DNA of 64,000 nt from the NCBI RefSeq assembly GCF_014204625.1, contig NZ_JACHLU010000001.1:434001-498000 (forward strand). Reading direction: 5' to 3'. The translations under genes and the position numbers were made by a program. A model generated the notes under the pieces. That model saw only the letters and a list, made by a program, of their open reading frames with translations, was not told the origin of the DNA and made no database searches. Below, one piece after another: positions 33,967-42,767 of this stretch (position 1 is the stretch's first letter; the number at the start of each line of letters is the position of its first letter). The stretch is from Gillisella vitis. GTDB taxonomy: Bacteria > Pseudomonadota > Alphaproteobacteria > Rhizobiales > Rhizobiaceae.

Positions 33967-34785
33967 TCAGGCCGCGCCGCGATTTCGGTTGACCCGTCGG
34001 ATCAGGAAAAGAGTAAAGAGGATGACGAGGAACGAGAAAACGGTGGTGACAGTGCCCAGCGCATAGAGAACCGGCGTCGTCACATTGGTGGTCATGCCGT
34101 AGATTTCCAATGGCAGGGTATTGAACGTGCCAGCCGCCATCAAGGTGCGGGCAAATTCGTCATAGGACAGCGAAAAACCAAACAGCCCGACGCCGATCAG
34201 GCTGGGTGCGATCATTGGCAGCAACACATAGCGGAAGGTTTGCCAGGCCGAGGCCCCCAGATCTCGCGCCGCTTCCTCATAGGCGGGTGAAAAACGGTTG
34301 AACACAGCAAACATGATCAGCACGCCAAAGGGCAAGGTCCATGTGAGATGAGCACCAAAAGCAGATGTGTACCAGCTTGGCTGCAAGCCCAATTGCTGAA
34401 AGACCACGCCAATCCCCAGTGAGATGATGATGGAGGGCACAACAAGGCTGGCAACCGCGAGATAAAACAGCGCAGTGGCACCGAAGAAGTTGCGCCGAAA
34501 CGCAAGGCCCGCCAACAGTGACACGACAACCGTGACAACCATGACCATCAGACCCAGCGCCAGCGAACGCTTGACGGCCCCACCAAAGTCACCCACCGCC
34601 TGAGTTTCGAACAGATTGGCAAACCAGTGAAGCGAAACGCCGTTGAGCGGAAAGGTCAGGCCGCCGTTTTCACCCTGAAAGGACAGGATGACAATCGCAG
34701 ACAGTGGCCCGTATAAAAACAGCACGAAAACTGCAAAAAATACCGCAAGAAGATAGAATTCACGGCTGCGCTTTTCCCGACCCAT
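33967..34785 (-). CDS. ABC transporter permease, PotC type
   Basis: 272 residues, six membrane segments. The EAA loop region reads YEEAARDLGASAWQTFRYVLLP. The N-terminal LAVFFAVFVLFLYGPLSAIVILSF is typical of PotC/YdcV permeases. It begins 3 bp after the PotB-type gene and precedes the racemase gene by 11 bp. Confidence 0.92.
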   Translation of the reverse strand: MGREKRSREFYLLAVFFAVFVLFLYGPLSAIVILSFQGENGGLTFPLNGVSLHWFANLFETQAVGDFGGAVKRSLALGLMVMVVTVVVSLLAGLAFRRNFFGATALFYLAVASLVVPSIIISLGIGVVFQQLGLQPSWYTSAFGAHLTWTLPFGVLIMFAVFNRFSPAYEEAARDLGASAWQTFRYVLLPMIAPSLIGVGLFGFSLSYDEFARTLMAAGTFNTLPLEIYGMTTNVTTPVLYALGTVTTVFSFLVILFTLFLIRRVNRNRGAA

Positions 34786-34788
34786 GGC

Positions 34789-35694
34789 TTAAAGCTCCTT
34801 CCGAATATCAACGATGCGCAGGATTCCGGCGACCATCAGCAGCACAAGCACCAGCAGCACCACGGCATTGGCAGCGGCTGCCGGATATTGCAGCAGCGAC
34901 ATCTGGTTTTTCATGATCAAGGCCACCGATGCGCTCTGACCACCGGACATCACCTGCACGGTCGAAAAATCAGCCATCACCAGTGTGACAACAAAAATTG
35001 TCCCAATCGCCATGCCGGGCTTGGCCAGCGGCAGAATGACATTGGTAAGGATTTGCCAGCTCGAAGCACCCGCATCTCTTGCCGCTTCCACCAGGGATTT
35101 ATCAATGCGCATCAGAGTGTTGAAAATCGGCGTCACCATAAACAGCGTGTAGAGATGCACCATGGCCAGCACGACTGCGAAATCGGAATACAGCAACCAT
35201 TCAATCGGTTGCGGCAGAATGCCCGCCCCCACCAGTGTCTGGTTGATGAGGCCATTTCGGCCCAGCACAGGGATCCACGAGATCATGCGGATGACGTTGG
35301 AAGTCAGAAATGGCACGGTGCAGACCAGAAACAACACTGTTTGCATCGCCGCCGTGCGAACATGGAAGGCCAGAAAATAGGCAACCCAAAAGCCGATAAA
35401 CAGAGTGATGGCCCAGACAATCACGGCAAATTTCAGCGTATTCAGATAGGTTTTCCACGTCACCCACGAGCCAAGGGTTTCTGTATAATTGAAGGTCACG
35501 AAGCCGGGATACATCTGGGCAAAATCATAATCCCAAAAGCTGACCACGGCGATCATCAAGATCGGCAACAACAAAAAACCGCCAAGGATCAGGGCCAGTG
35601 GTGCGGCCTGCACATAGGCGGGCAGCCACGACGGCAGGCGAAGCACGCGCCTTGGCTTTGGCTCGCCAACACCCAGAAACCGAACTGTTGCCAT
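34789..35694 (-). CDS. ABC transporter permease, PotB type
   Basis: 301 residues from the ATG at 35692-35694, which has AAGGAGA 7 nt upstream. The longer open frame to 35856 runs through the hairpin repeats and is not credible. The permease core contains VRTAAMQTVLFLVCTVPFLTSNVIRMISW and the EAA loop LVEAARDAGASSWQILTNVILP in outline. Pairs with the PotC-type protein. Confidence 0.92.
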   Translation of the reverse strand: MATVRFLGVGEPKPRRVLRLPSWLPAYVQAAPLALILGGFLLLPILMIAVVSFWDYDFAQMYPGFVTFNYTETLGSWVTWKTYLNTLKFAVIVWAITLFIGFWVAYFLAFHVRTAAMQTVLFLVCTVPFLTSNVIRMISWIPVLGRNGLINQTLVGAGILPQPIEWLLYSDFAVVLAMVHLYTLFMVTPIFNTLMRIDKSLVEAARDAGASSWQILTNVILPLAKPGMAIGTIFVVTLVMADFSTVQVMSGGQSASVALIMKNQMSLLQYPAAAANAVVLLVLVLLMVAGILRIVDIRKEL

Positions 35695-35731
35695 TGATCT
35701 TCTCCTTTGCGGGCAGAAATAGAGCATCGGA

Positions 35732-35822
35732 CCGAAAAGTGGTCCCGGTTTTCGGAAAATCCGATGCAAAAACAAAAAGCTATAGCATCGTGCCGACTCT
35801 GATTTACGGCACGATGCTATAG
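35732..35822. repeat. Two hairpins (dispersed CCGAAAA repeat plus a 16-bp stem) between binding-protein and permease genes
   Basis: Hairpin 1: CCGAAAA (35732-35738) / TTTTCGG (35749-35755), followed by a conserved AAATCCGATGC stretch. A second copy of this element lies at 56194-56247. Hairpin 2: a perfect 16-bp stem (35780-35795 and 35807-35822, left arm CTATAGCATCGTGCCG) with an 11-nt loop. They sit within an operon just after the binding-protein gene, as REP-like stabilisers often do. The first resembles a repeat I recall as widespread in rhizobial intergenic regions. Confidence 0.75.
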
Positions 35823-35855
35823 TACCCCCGCCGCAAAGGCGGGGACTGTTTTGCA

Positions 35856-37145
35856 TCAGGCGGCCATAAACTCGTTCCAGCGGCGCACCATGTAACGGTC
35901 TTCATCCATCACCGAGTTCCAGCAGGCAACCTTGCCCATGCGGTCTTCAAAGGAGCCGCCATCGCGCACAGCACCGGCTTTTTCCATCACCTTGCCTTCC
36001 GGCGATACAATGTCGCTCTGGGCAGGCTTGCCTTCGATCCAGTAGCCCCATTCATCAGCCGTCATGAAGTTTTTGGCGGTATCCATGCAGGCCGAATAAT
36101 AGCCCTGCCGGTTCAGATAGCCACCAACCCAGCCGGACGTGTACCAGTTGATATATTCATAGGCGGCATCCAGCTGCGCACCCTTGAGATGCGAGGCAAG
36201 ACCCAGACCGCCGCCCCAGGCGCGATAGCCTTCCTTGAGCGGCTGATATTTGCAGGCGATGCCTTTGGAGCGCACGGCAGCAACGGCAGGAGACCACATC
36301 GACTGGATGACCACTTCGCCGGATGCCATCAGGTTGACGCTCTCATCAAAACTCTTCCAGAAGGCGCGGAATTGGCCATTCTGCTTGGCCTTGATCATGA
36401 AATCGATGGTTTTATCAATTTCTGCCTTGGTCATATTGCCCTTGTCGGCATATTTGATATTGCCCATGGCTTCCATGATCATCGCCGCATCCATGATGCC
36501 GATGGACGGAATGTTGAGAATGGCCGTCTTGCCCTTGAAGGCAGGGTCCATGATGTCGGCCCAGCTGGTGATGTCACGGCCGACCAGATCAGGGCGAATG
36601 CCGAGCGTGTCGGCATTATAGATGGTCGGAACCATCGTCATCCATTCGGTCGGTGCCTTGGCGAACGTCTTGGCACCGGGCTTTTCAACGAAACCAACGG
36701 TGTGAGGGGCTGTGCCCTGGGCAATGACGCTGTCTGGCTTCAGTTTGCCATTGATAAACAAGGGCACGATCTTGTCGAAATACTTCAGCTTCTTGACGTC
36801 CATCGGCTGCAAAACGCCAGCCGGGAAGACTTTTTTGGCAATCCAGTATTCAATATCGGCAATGTCATAGGAATTGGGCTGGGTGACGGCGCGCTGGGCG
36901 GCAGCGTCTGAATCGGTTGCGGTCATTTCCAGCGTAATGCCAAGATCTGCCTTGCACTTTTCAGCGATGGCATTGATGTTGGAAACGCCGGTGCCAAACT
37001 GGCGAAGCGTGATTTTTGTCTGGGCCCAGATGGTGGGAAAGCCGGTGATGACACCGGAGCCAGCCGCCAGACCGGCCGCTGCCGCACCTGTTTTCAGCAG
37101 CGCACGACGGCTCACGCCGGGCTTTGTCTGTTTGGTTTCAGTCAT
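35856..37145 (-). CDS. ABC transporter substrate-binding protein, spermidine/putrescine type, Tat-type signal
   Basis: 429 residues, periplasmic. A twin-arginine motif VSRRALLKTG lies near residues 10-19, followed by an alanine/glycine-rich hydrophobic core and a cleavage site near IWA-Q. The mature part KITLRQFGTGVSNINAIAEK and the SMWSPAVAAVRSKG segment fit the PotD/SBP_bac_8 group. The ligand is probably not a polyamine; transporters of this kind also import amino-acid derivatives, and the racemase in the operon supports that. Confidence 0.9.
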   Translation of the reverse strand: MTETKQTKPGVSRRALLKTGAAAAGLAAGSGVITGFPTIWAQTKITLRQFGTGVSNINAIAEKCKADLGITLEMTATDSDAAAQRAVTQPNSYDIADIEYWIAKKVFPAGVLQPMDVKKLKYFDKIVPLFINGKLKPDSVIAQGTAPHTVGFVEKPGAKTFAKAPTEWMTMVPTIYNADTLGIRPDLVGRDITSWADIMDPAFKGKTAILNIPSIGIMDAAMIMEAMGNIKYADKGNMTKAEIDKTIDFMIKAKQNGQFRAFWKSFDESVNLMASGEVVIQSMWSPAVAAVRSKGIACKYQPLKEGYRAWGGGLGLASHLKGAQLDAAYEYINWYTSGWVGGYLNRQGYYSACMDTAKNFMTADEWGYWIEGKPAQSDIVSPEGKVMEKAGAVRDGGSFEDRMGKVACWNSVMDEDRYMVRRWNEFMAA

Positions 37146-37180
37146 AAAAGTTCTCCTCTATTTTGGTTTTTATGGATGTT

Positions 37181-38281
37181 TCAGGGGGCTGTTTTGCCGA
37201 GAGCGGTTTTGCCAAGAACAATGGCGTCTTCGCTGTCCCAGCAGAGGGAAATCGCCTCGCCAACCTTGACGGGATTGGCGAAATAGGCGGTATCGGTCAA
37301 GATTGCGGTAAAATCCTCGACGCCTGCGCCATTCAGCATCAGCTTGACCGAGGCTCCCCGATATTCGACATTGGTGATGGAGCCGGTAAAGCCAAGACCG
37401 GGACCATCGCTCTGACCAATGCGAACGCGATCCGTGCGAATGGCAATGTCGACAGGCTCACCCACCATGGCGGCACCCGTTGCCGCAAAATCTGCGCCAG
37501 CGGCAACGGAGATTGTCACACTCTGCTCAGAAACCTGCGTGACCCTGCCGGAAATAACGTTATGGTCGCCCATAAAGCGCGCAACAAACGCGGTGGCAGG
37601 GCGCTCAAAAATCATTCGGGGGGCTGCCGCCTGCTCAATTTTTCCATTGTTCATCACAACAATCAGATCCGCCAGCGCCATGGCCTCTTCCTGACTGTGG
37701 GTGACGTGAACAAACGTGATACCAAGCGAGGTTTGCAGTTTTTTCAACTCGGCCCGCATCCGGATTTTCAAAAATGGATCAAGGGCCGAGAGAGGCTCAT
37801 CCAGAAGCAACGCTTCAGGGTCGGTAATCAGCGCCCGTGCCAGCGCCACCCGCTGCTGCTGCCCGCCGGAAAGCTGCGCCGGCTTGCGGCTGGCATAGGC
37901 CTCCAACTGCATCAGCGCCAGCATTTCCATGGCCTTGGCCTGACGGACTGCCTTGTCCTCACCCTTCATTTTCAGGCTGAACGCAACATTATCCACCAGA
38001 TCAAGGTGAGGAAACAGCGCGTAGGACTGAAACATCATGGCTGTGCCGCGCGCGGCAGGGGCAAGATCGGTGATATTGGTGTTGCCAAGAAGAATATCGC
38101 CGCTGCTGACGGATTCATGCCCGGCAATCATCCGTAAGGTTGAGGTTTTGCCGCATCCAGATGGGCCAAGCAGACAACAATAGGTGCCAGCCGCCACTTT
38201 CAGGCTGATGTTATCCACGGCAATGGTGGTGCCATAGATTTTTGAAACGGCTGCAATATCAATGGCGCTGGCTTTTCTCAT
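37181..38281 (-). CDS. ABC transporter ATP-binding protein, PotA type
   Basis: 366 residues from the ATG at 38279-38281 (MRKASAIDIAAVSKIYG). The longer frame adds 36 residues without family similarity. Walker A is GPSGCGKTS, Q-loop FQSYALFPHL, signature LSGGQQQRVALARAL, Walker B LLLDEPLSALDP. The C-terminal TOBE regulatory domain lies beyond about residue 240. First gene of the minus-strand operon that ends with the racemase; divergent from the GntR gene. Confidence 0.92.
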   Translation of the reverse strand: MRKASAIDIAAVSKIYGTTIAVDNISLKVAAGTYCCLLGPSGCGKTSTLRMIAGHESVSSGDILLGNTNITDLAPAARGTAMMFQSYALFPHLDLVDNVAFSLKMKGEDKAVRQAKAMEMLALMQLEAYASRKPAQLSGGQQQRVALARALITDPEALLLDEPLSALDPFLKIRMRAELKKLQTSLGITFVHVTHSQEEAMALADLIVVMNNGKIEQAAAPRMIFERPATAFVARFMGDHNVISGRVTQVSEQSVTISVAAGADFAATGAAMVGEPVDIAIRTDRVRIGQSDGPGLGFTGSITNVEYRGASVKLMLNGAGVEDFTAILTDTAYFANPVKVGEAISLCWDSEDAIVLGKTALGKTAP

Positions 38282-38449
38282 GCGACGATCCCCTGTGACC
38301 GCCTCAAGAGATGCATGTGGCGTGCCAGATTGGCGATCACCGCATAACCACTTGTTAAATATTGCAATTCTGGACACGGGCGCGATCAACCTTCCTCAGC
38401 CGGAGCGCATTGCGTAAAATATTGGCGATTGTTCTAAAGGAATGACAAA

Positions 38450-38461
38450 ATTGTATGCAAT
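38450..38461. promoter_or_regulatory. Weak candidate GntR operator
   Basis: ATTGTATGCAAT, a 12-bp imperfect palindrome (ATTG/CAAT arms), is in the 250-bp divergent gap (38282-38531) between the ATPase gene and the GntR gene. Position fits a FadR-type site controlling both. No second matching copy was found. Confidence 0.35.
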
Positions 38462-38531
38462 CATGCGTCATCGTGTTGGCAATCAAGCTGTTGTGCATTT
38501 TCAACGCTGATGTAATATACACCTTACCAGC

Positions 38532-39254
38532 ATGGATGATATTATGACCCTTGACGACAAAATCAGTTTTTCAGACACACATATTGAAGATCGCGCCTTT
38601 ATCATCCGCGAATCGCTCCGAAATGCAATTATTGATCGGCGTTTGACACCGGGTACCAAGCTGTCTGAGGCTGAGGTCGGGCTGCTGTTTGATGTCAGCC
38701 GCACCGTGGTTCGCAGTGCTTTGCAGATGTTGGCATTCGAAGGATTAATAAAGACGGAACGAAACAGGGGGGCTTTTGTATCCAATCCGTCACCCGATGA
38801 GGCAAGGCAAGTGTTTGCGTCGCGTCGCCTGATCGAGCCGGGCATTATGACGGCAGCGATTGAGCGTTTGACGGATGAGGATCTTCTGGCCTTTCGCAGG
38901 CAGCTGGAAGAGGAATCCCTGCATCTTCACCAGCGGGGACCGGCGGCGCGGCGGGCGGAAATCAAAGCGTCTGGCGATTTTCATTTGCTGTTGGCCAAGG
39001 TGGCGGGCAATGCCATCCTGCAAAAATTCATGGATGAACTGGTGGCGCGTTCGTCCCTGGTCATCGCCCTTTATGGCGGCTCAGGAGCCTCAAGCTGTGG
39101 CCACAATGAGCATGAGGCCATTTTGCAGGCCATGGCCCGGCGTGATGCGGTGCAGGCCAGTGCGTTGATGCTCCATCATATTGATCATATTGAAGCCGAT
39201 CTGGATTTGAGGGTGCGGGACGGTTTGGCGCTGAAAGACGCCCTTGAGTTGTAA
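38532..39254 (+). CDS. GntR-family regulator, FadR/FCD subfamily
   Basis: 240 residues. The winged helix (residues about 20-85) includes LRNAIIDRRLTPGTKLSEAEVG and VSRTVVRSALQMLAFEGLI. The C-terminal FCD helical domain has FHLLLAKVAGN and EHEAILQAMARRD, where histidines bind a metal or ligand. An ATG at 38544 is an equally possible start, since neither has a strong ribosome site. Divergent from the PotA-type operon, which it probably regulates. Confidence 0.88.
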   Translation: MDDIMTLDDKISFSDTHIEDRAFIIRESLRNAIIDRRLTPGTKLSEAEVGLLFDVSRTVVRSALQMLAFEGLIKTERNRGAFVSNPSPDEARQVFASRRLIEPGIMTAAIERLTDEDLLAFRRQLEEESLHLHQRGPAARRAEIKASGDFHLLLAKVAGNAILQKFMDELVARSSLVIALYGGSGASSCGHNEHEAILQAMARRDAVQASALMLHHIDHIEADLDLRVRDGLALKDALEL

Positions 39255-39349
39255 TGCTGGAAAAGCCGTATATTTTTTGAGATAAAGCGCCCGGCGTTAC
39301 CGTTGCCTTGATTCTTCAAAAAAGGGCAGCGTTGAACAGGGGTATAGTG

Positions 39350-39592
39350 ATGACGGAAATGCGCAAAATCCGGCGGACAAGAACGCTCAGGGCGGCGCTG
39401 ATTGTGCTCAACAACGGATATTCCACAATGAGCTGCACAGTCAAGAATCTCTCTGAAGCAGGGGCAAAGCTCGCCTCGGATAATCTGCTGGATATTCCCG
39501 ATACGTTTGATCTGTTGATGGATGATGGCGACAGGCATCATTGTGTGGTGCGCTGGCGCAAGCTCAAAGAAATTGGTGTCGAGTTTACCTGA
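39350..39592 (+). CDS. PilZ-domain protein, single domain
   Basis: 80 residues. The c-di-GMP-binding signature is readable: basic run MRKIRRTRTLRA at the N-terminus and NLSEAGAKL (the [DN]xSxxG element), then a beta-strand end VVRWRKLKEIGVEFT. A stand-alone receptor lying a few kb from the GGDEF-EAL gene. Start taken at ATG 39350; a GTG one codon earlier and a longer frame to 39308 are possible. Confidence 0.82.
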   Translation: MTEMRKIRRTRTLRAALIVLNNGYSTMSCTVKNLSEAGAKLASDNLLDIPDTFDLLMDDGDRHHCVVRWRKLKEIGVEFT

Positions 39593-39702
39593 TTTGGCAG
39601 AGCAAGTGTTTTTGATGGGATGCGGGCTATTCTGATCGGGGCCTGAGCGCTATCTGATGCTGCACAGGCGCAATGAACCGCCTCAAAAACCGGATGAGAT
39701 TG

Positions 39703-40359
39703 ATGGTGCTGCTGCTGGATACGGTAACGAAGACATACGCCACATCTGAAGGGCCGCTGGCGGTGCTGAAGGGCGTCAGTCTTTCGCTTGGTACAAACGA
39801 AACCATGGCCCTGACGGGAGAATCCGGCAGTGGCAAAAGCACTTTGCTGCATCTGGCAGGCGGATTGGATGGCGCAGATTCCGGCCATGTCGTGGTCGAT
39901 GAGCAGGAGATTTCGCGCCTGGACGAGGCTGGTCGGGCAAAATTGCGCCGCAACAGTGTTGGTCTGATTTTTCAGCAATTCAACCTGATCCCATCGTTGA
40001 ATATTGAACAGAACCTTGGCTTTCATGCGCGGCTGGCCGGGCGATACGACCCCGCATGGCAAGCCGAACTCACGGATCGGCTTGGGCTTTCCGCTCTTCT
40101 GACCCGCTATCCCGAACAATTGTCGGGTGGCCAGCAACAGCGGGTGGCAATTGGGCGCACGCTGGCGGTGCGGCCAAAGCTGGTGCTGGCGGATGAGCCA
40201 ACCGGCAATCTCGATGAAACAACTGGCGATGCGGTGATGGCGCTGATGTTGTCGCTGGTTCAGGCAACAGGTGCGGCGCTGTTGATGGTCACGCATTCAC
40301 CAAGGCTGGCTGCGATGCTGGGCAGGCAGGTTCATTTGCGCGCAGGCCTGGTTGCGTGA
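39703..40359 (+). CDS. ABC exporter ATP-binding protein, LolD/MacB (AttE-like)
   Basis: 218 residues from the ATG at 39703, which aligns with the family start (VLLLDTVTKTYATSEGPLAVLKGVSLSL). Ten more residues are possible from 39673. Walker A GESGSGKST, Q-loop IFQQFNLIPSL, signature LSGGQQQRVAIGRTL and Walker B LVLADEPTGNLDE are LolD-like, including the TGNLDE ending. The stop overlaps the start of the FtsX-like permease. With the next two genes this resembles the attE-attFG-attH set of Agrobacterium. Confidence 0.9.
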   Translation: MVLLLDTVTKTYATSEGPLAVLKGVSLSLGTNETMALTGESGSGKSTLLHLAGGLDGADSGHVVVDEQEISRLDEAGRAKLRRNSVGLIFQQFNLIPSLNIEQNLGFHARLAGRYDPAWQAELTDRLGLSALLTRYPEQLSGGQQQRVAIGRTLAVRPKLVLADEPTGNLDETTGDAVMALMLSLVQATGAALLMVTHSPRLAAMLGRQVHLRAGLVA

Positions 40360-42767
40360 TGTATCGCACAGCCTTTTCCGCCCTGCTCTCCCATTGGCGC
40401 AGAAAACCGTTGCAACTGGCAATGTTGCTGCTGGGACTGTCGCTGGCAACGGCGCTTTGGTCTGGCGTTCAGGCCATCAATGCCGAGGCCCGCGCATCCT
40501 ATGCCCGCGCGGCCTCGATGCTGGGGCAAAATCAGCTGTTTGAAATCATCAATCGGGATGGTCGGCCTATTGCCTTGCAAACCTATGTGTCTTTGCGACG
40601 CGCCGGTTTTGAAGTGTCGCCCGTGCTGGAGGGCGATAGTCGTATTGGCCCGTTGCGTCTTCGGGTGATTGGCATTGATCCGCTGACCTTGCCCAGCCCG
40701 GCACAGCCGGTTGATCTGGGCGGCAATGGTTACATTGCCCGGTTTTTGCTGTCTCCGGGGGAGTGGGTGGTGTCTCAGGCCACAGCCGATGCCTTGCATC
40801 AACGCCAGACACCACCGTTAAAAGTGGTGCAGGATCTGCCTTTCGGCACCGTGTTCACCGATATTGGCCGGGCAGAAACGCTTTTGGGGCGAAATGGAGA
40901 GATCAGCCGACTTGTTGTGTCGCCGGAGCGGGCCATTAACCCCGATGAGCTGGCCCGATTTTCACCGGACCTCCGCCTGAAAGCACCCGACGCACAAGGT
41001 GATCTGGCGCGTCTGACCGATAGCTTTCATCTGAATCTGACAGCATTCGGGCTGCTGTCTTTTGTGGTTGGTCTGTTTATTGTTTATGCCGCCGTGCGAC
41101 TGGCGTTTGAGCAACGGCGCTCGACCTTCCGTATTCTGCGGTCACTAGGGCTGTCGGCGCGGGCATTACTGCTGTTACTCCTGTTGGAACTGCTGGTTTT
41201 CGCCCTCCTTGCCGGTGTTGCCGGGGTCGCCATGGGCTATCTGGTGGCATCGGTGCTGTTGCCGGATGTGGCGGTGACATTGCGGGGGCTTTATGGGGCC
41301 GACATTCCCGGTGCGCTGGCCTTTCGTCCACAATGGTGGGCAACAGGAATTTTCATTGCCGTGGCGGGCACGCTTGCGTCTGCGGGACAAAGCCTCTGGC
41401 AGGTGTGGCATATGCCGCTTCTGGCCTCGGCGCGTCCGCGCGCACTGGCCATGGCATCGGAAGCAGCGTGGTCACTTCAGGCCGCAGGCGCAATCCTGCT
41501 GTTGTGTGCAACCGGGATCATGATGCACTTCGGCCATGGCCTGGTGATGGGCTTTGCCACACTGGCTGCCTTGCTGCTGGCATCAGCGCTGGCCTTGCCC
41601 GTGATGTTGGTACCTTTGCTGCGATTGTTGCAGGGGATCGCCAAAACCCCGGTGATGCAGTGGTTTTTTGCTGATACACGCCAGCAATTGCCGGGTTTGT
41701 CACTGGCATTGATGGCACTGTTGCTGGCGCTGGCCACCAATGTCGGAGTTGGCACCATGGTATCGAGCTTCAGGCTGACCTTTGTTGGCTGGCTTGATCA
41801 GCGCTTGGCGGCAGAACTTTACGTCACAGCACGCAATGACGCCGAGGCCACGCGACTTCAGACATGGCTTGCCACACGCGCGGATGCAGTCTTGCCGATC
41901 TGGAGCACAGAAGCGCGGGTGTCTGGCAAACCTGTCGGTATTCACGGGGTTGTTGATGATGAGACCTATCGCAGGCATTGGCCGATGATTGTCCAATCGC
42001 CTCAGCTTTGGGACAGGCTGGCGCAGGGCCAAGGTGTGCTGATCAACGAGCAGATGATGCGTCGGAACCATATCCAGCCGGGCGATGCCATCACCCTGCC
42101 GGGCGATTGGAAAACCGAAGTGCTGGGAGTCTATTCAGATTATGGCAATCCGAATGAGGAGGTCATGATCTCCCAACGGGAGCTTGTGCATCGTTTTTCC
42201 GATCTGTCCCGCTTGAGATTTGGTGTGCGGGTTGCCCCGGATCATGTCAGCCCATTGCGACAAGCTCTGATGACAGAGTTTGATTTGCCACCACAGAATG
42301 TTGTTGATCAAGCCGAGATCAAACAACGCTCGCTGGAGATTTTTGAAAAAACATTTACAGTTACCGCTGCCTTGAACGTGCTGACCCTTGGGGTCGCGGG
42401 TCTCGCCATGTTTGCCAGCCTGATGACCCTGTCGGGTATGCGAATAGCCCAGATTGCGCCGCTGTGGGCCATGGGGCTGACTCGGCAAAAAATTGTCATG
42501 CTGGAGCTTTGCCGAACCTTGGCGCTGGCGCTGTTCACCATGCTGGCCGCCCTTCCCGCCGGGCTGGCACTGGCGTGGGTGCTGCTTGCTGTGGTCAATG
42601 TCGAAGCCTTTGGCTGGCGGCTGCCCATGCATATTTTTCCCGTGCAATGGCTGTCTCTTGGCGGCCTCACGCTCTTCGCCGCGGTGTTTGCGGCACTTTT
42701 GCCGTTGCTGACCATTGCACGGCTCAAGCCCTCGGATGTGCTGAAGGTTTTTGCCAATGAACGGTAG
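40359..42767 (+). CDS. FtsX-like ABC exporter permease (LolC/MacB-type, fused double unit)
   Basis: 802 residues. N-terminal membrane anchor (about 20-40), a large periplasmic domain, then membrane segments clustered near 230-345 and 360-430, a second periplasmic region (about 460-650) and a final three-segment FtsX unit (about 660-795). This duplicated layout corresponds to two FtsX units fused in one chain. The start ATG overlaps the ATPase stop (TGATG). Probable role: extraction or export of a lipid or lipoprotein-like substrate from the inner membrane. Confidence 0.88.
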   Translation: MYRTAFSALLSHWRRKPLQLAMLLLGLSLATALWSGVQAINAEARASYARAASMLGQNQLFEIINRDGRPIALQTYVSLRRAGFEVSPVLEGDSRIGPLRLRVIGIDPLTLPSPAQPVDLGGNGYIARFLLSPGEWVVSQATADALHQRQTPPLKVVQDLPFGTVFTDIGRAETLLGRNGEISRLVVSPERAINPDELARFSPDLRLKAPDAQGDLARLTDSFHLNLTAFGLLSFVVGLFIVYAAVRLAFEQRRSTFRILRSLGLSARALLLLLLLELLVFALLAGVAGVAMGYLVASVLLPDVAVTLRGLYGADIPGALAFRPQWWATGIFIAVAGTLASAGQSLWQVWHMPLLASARPRALAMASEAAWSLQAAGAILLLCATGIMMHFGHGLVMGFATLAALLLASALALPVMLVPLLRLLQGIAKTPVMQWFFADTRQQLPGLSLALMALLLALATNVGVGTMVSSFRLTFVGWLDQRLAAELYVTARNDAEATRLQTWLATRADAVLPIWSTEARVSGKPVGIHGVVDDETYRRHWPMIVQSPQLWDRLAQGQGVLINEQMMRRNHIQPGDAITLPGDWKTEVLGVYSDYGNPNEEVMISQRELVHRFSDLSRLRFGVRVAPDHVSPLRQALMTEFDLPPQNVVDQAEIKQRSLEIFEKTFTVTAALNVLTLGVAGLAMFASLMTLSGMRIAQIAPLWAMGLTRQKIVMLELCRTLALALFTMLAALPAGLALAWVLLAVVNVEAFGWRLPMHIFPVQWLSLGGLTLFAAVFAALLPLLTIARLKPSDVLKVFANER

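Noticed and set aside
35695..35856. Long N-terminal extension of the PotB-type permease
   Set aside because: The open frame runs through two hairpin repeats and has no ribosome site, while the ATG at 35692-35694 has AAGGAGA and the family start.
37163..38137. 324-residue plus-strand frame opposite the PotA-type ATPase
   Set aside because: The minus-strand frame has Walker A, signature and Walker B motifs; the plus frame is a shadow.
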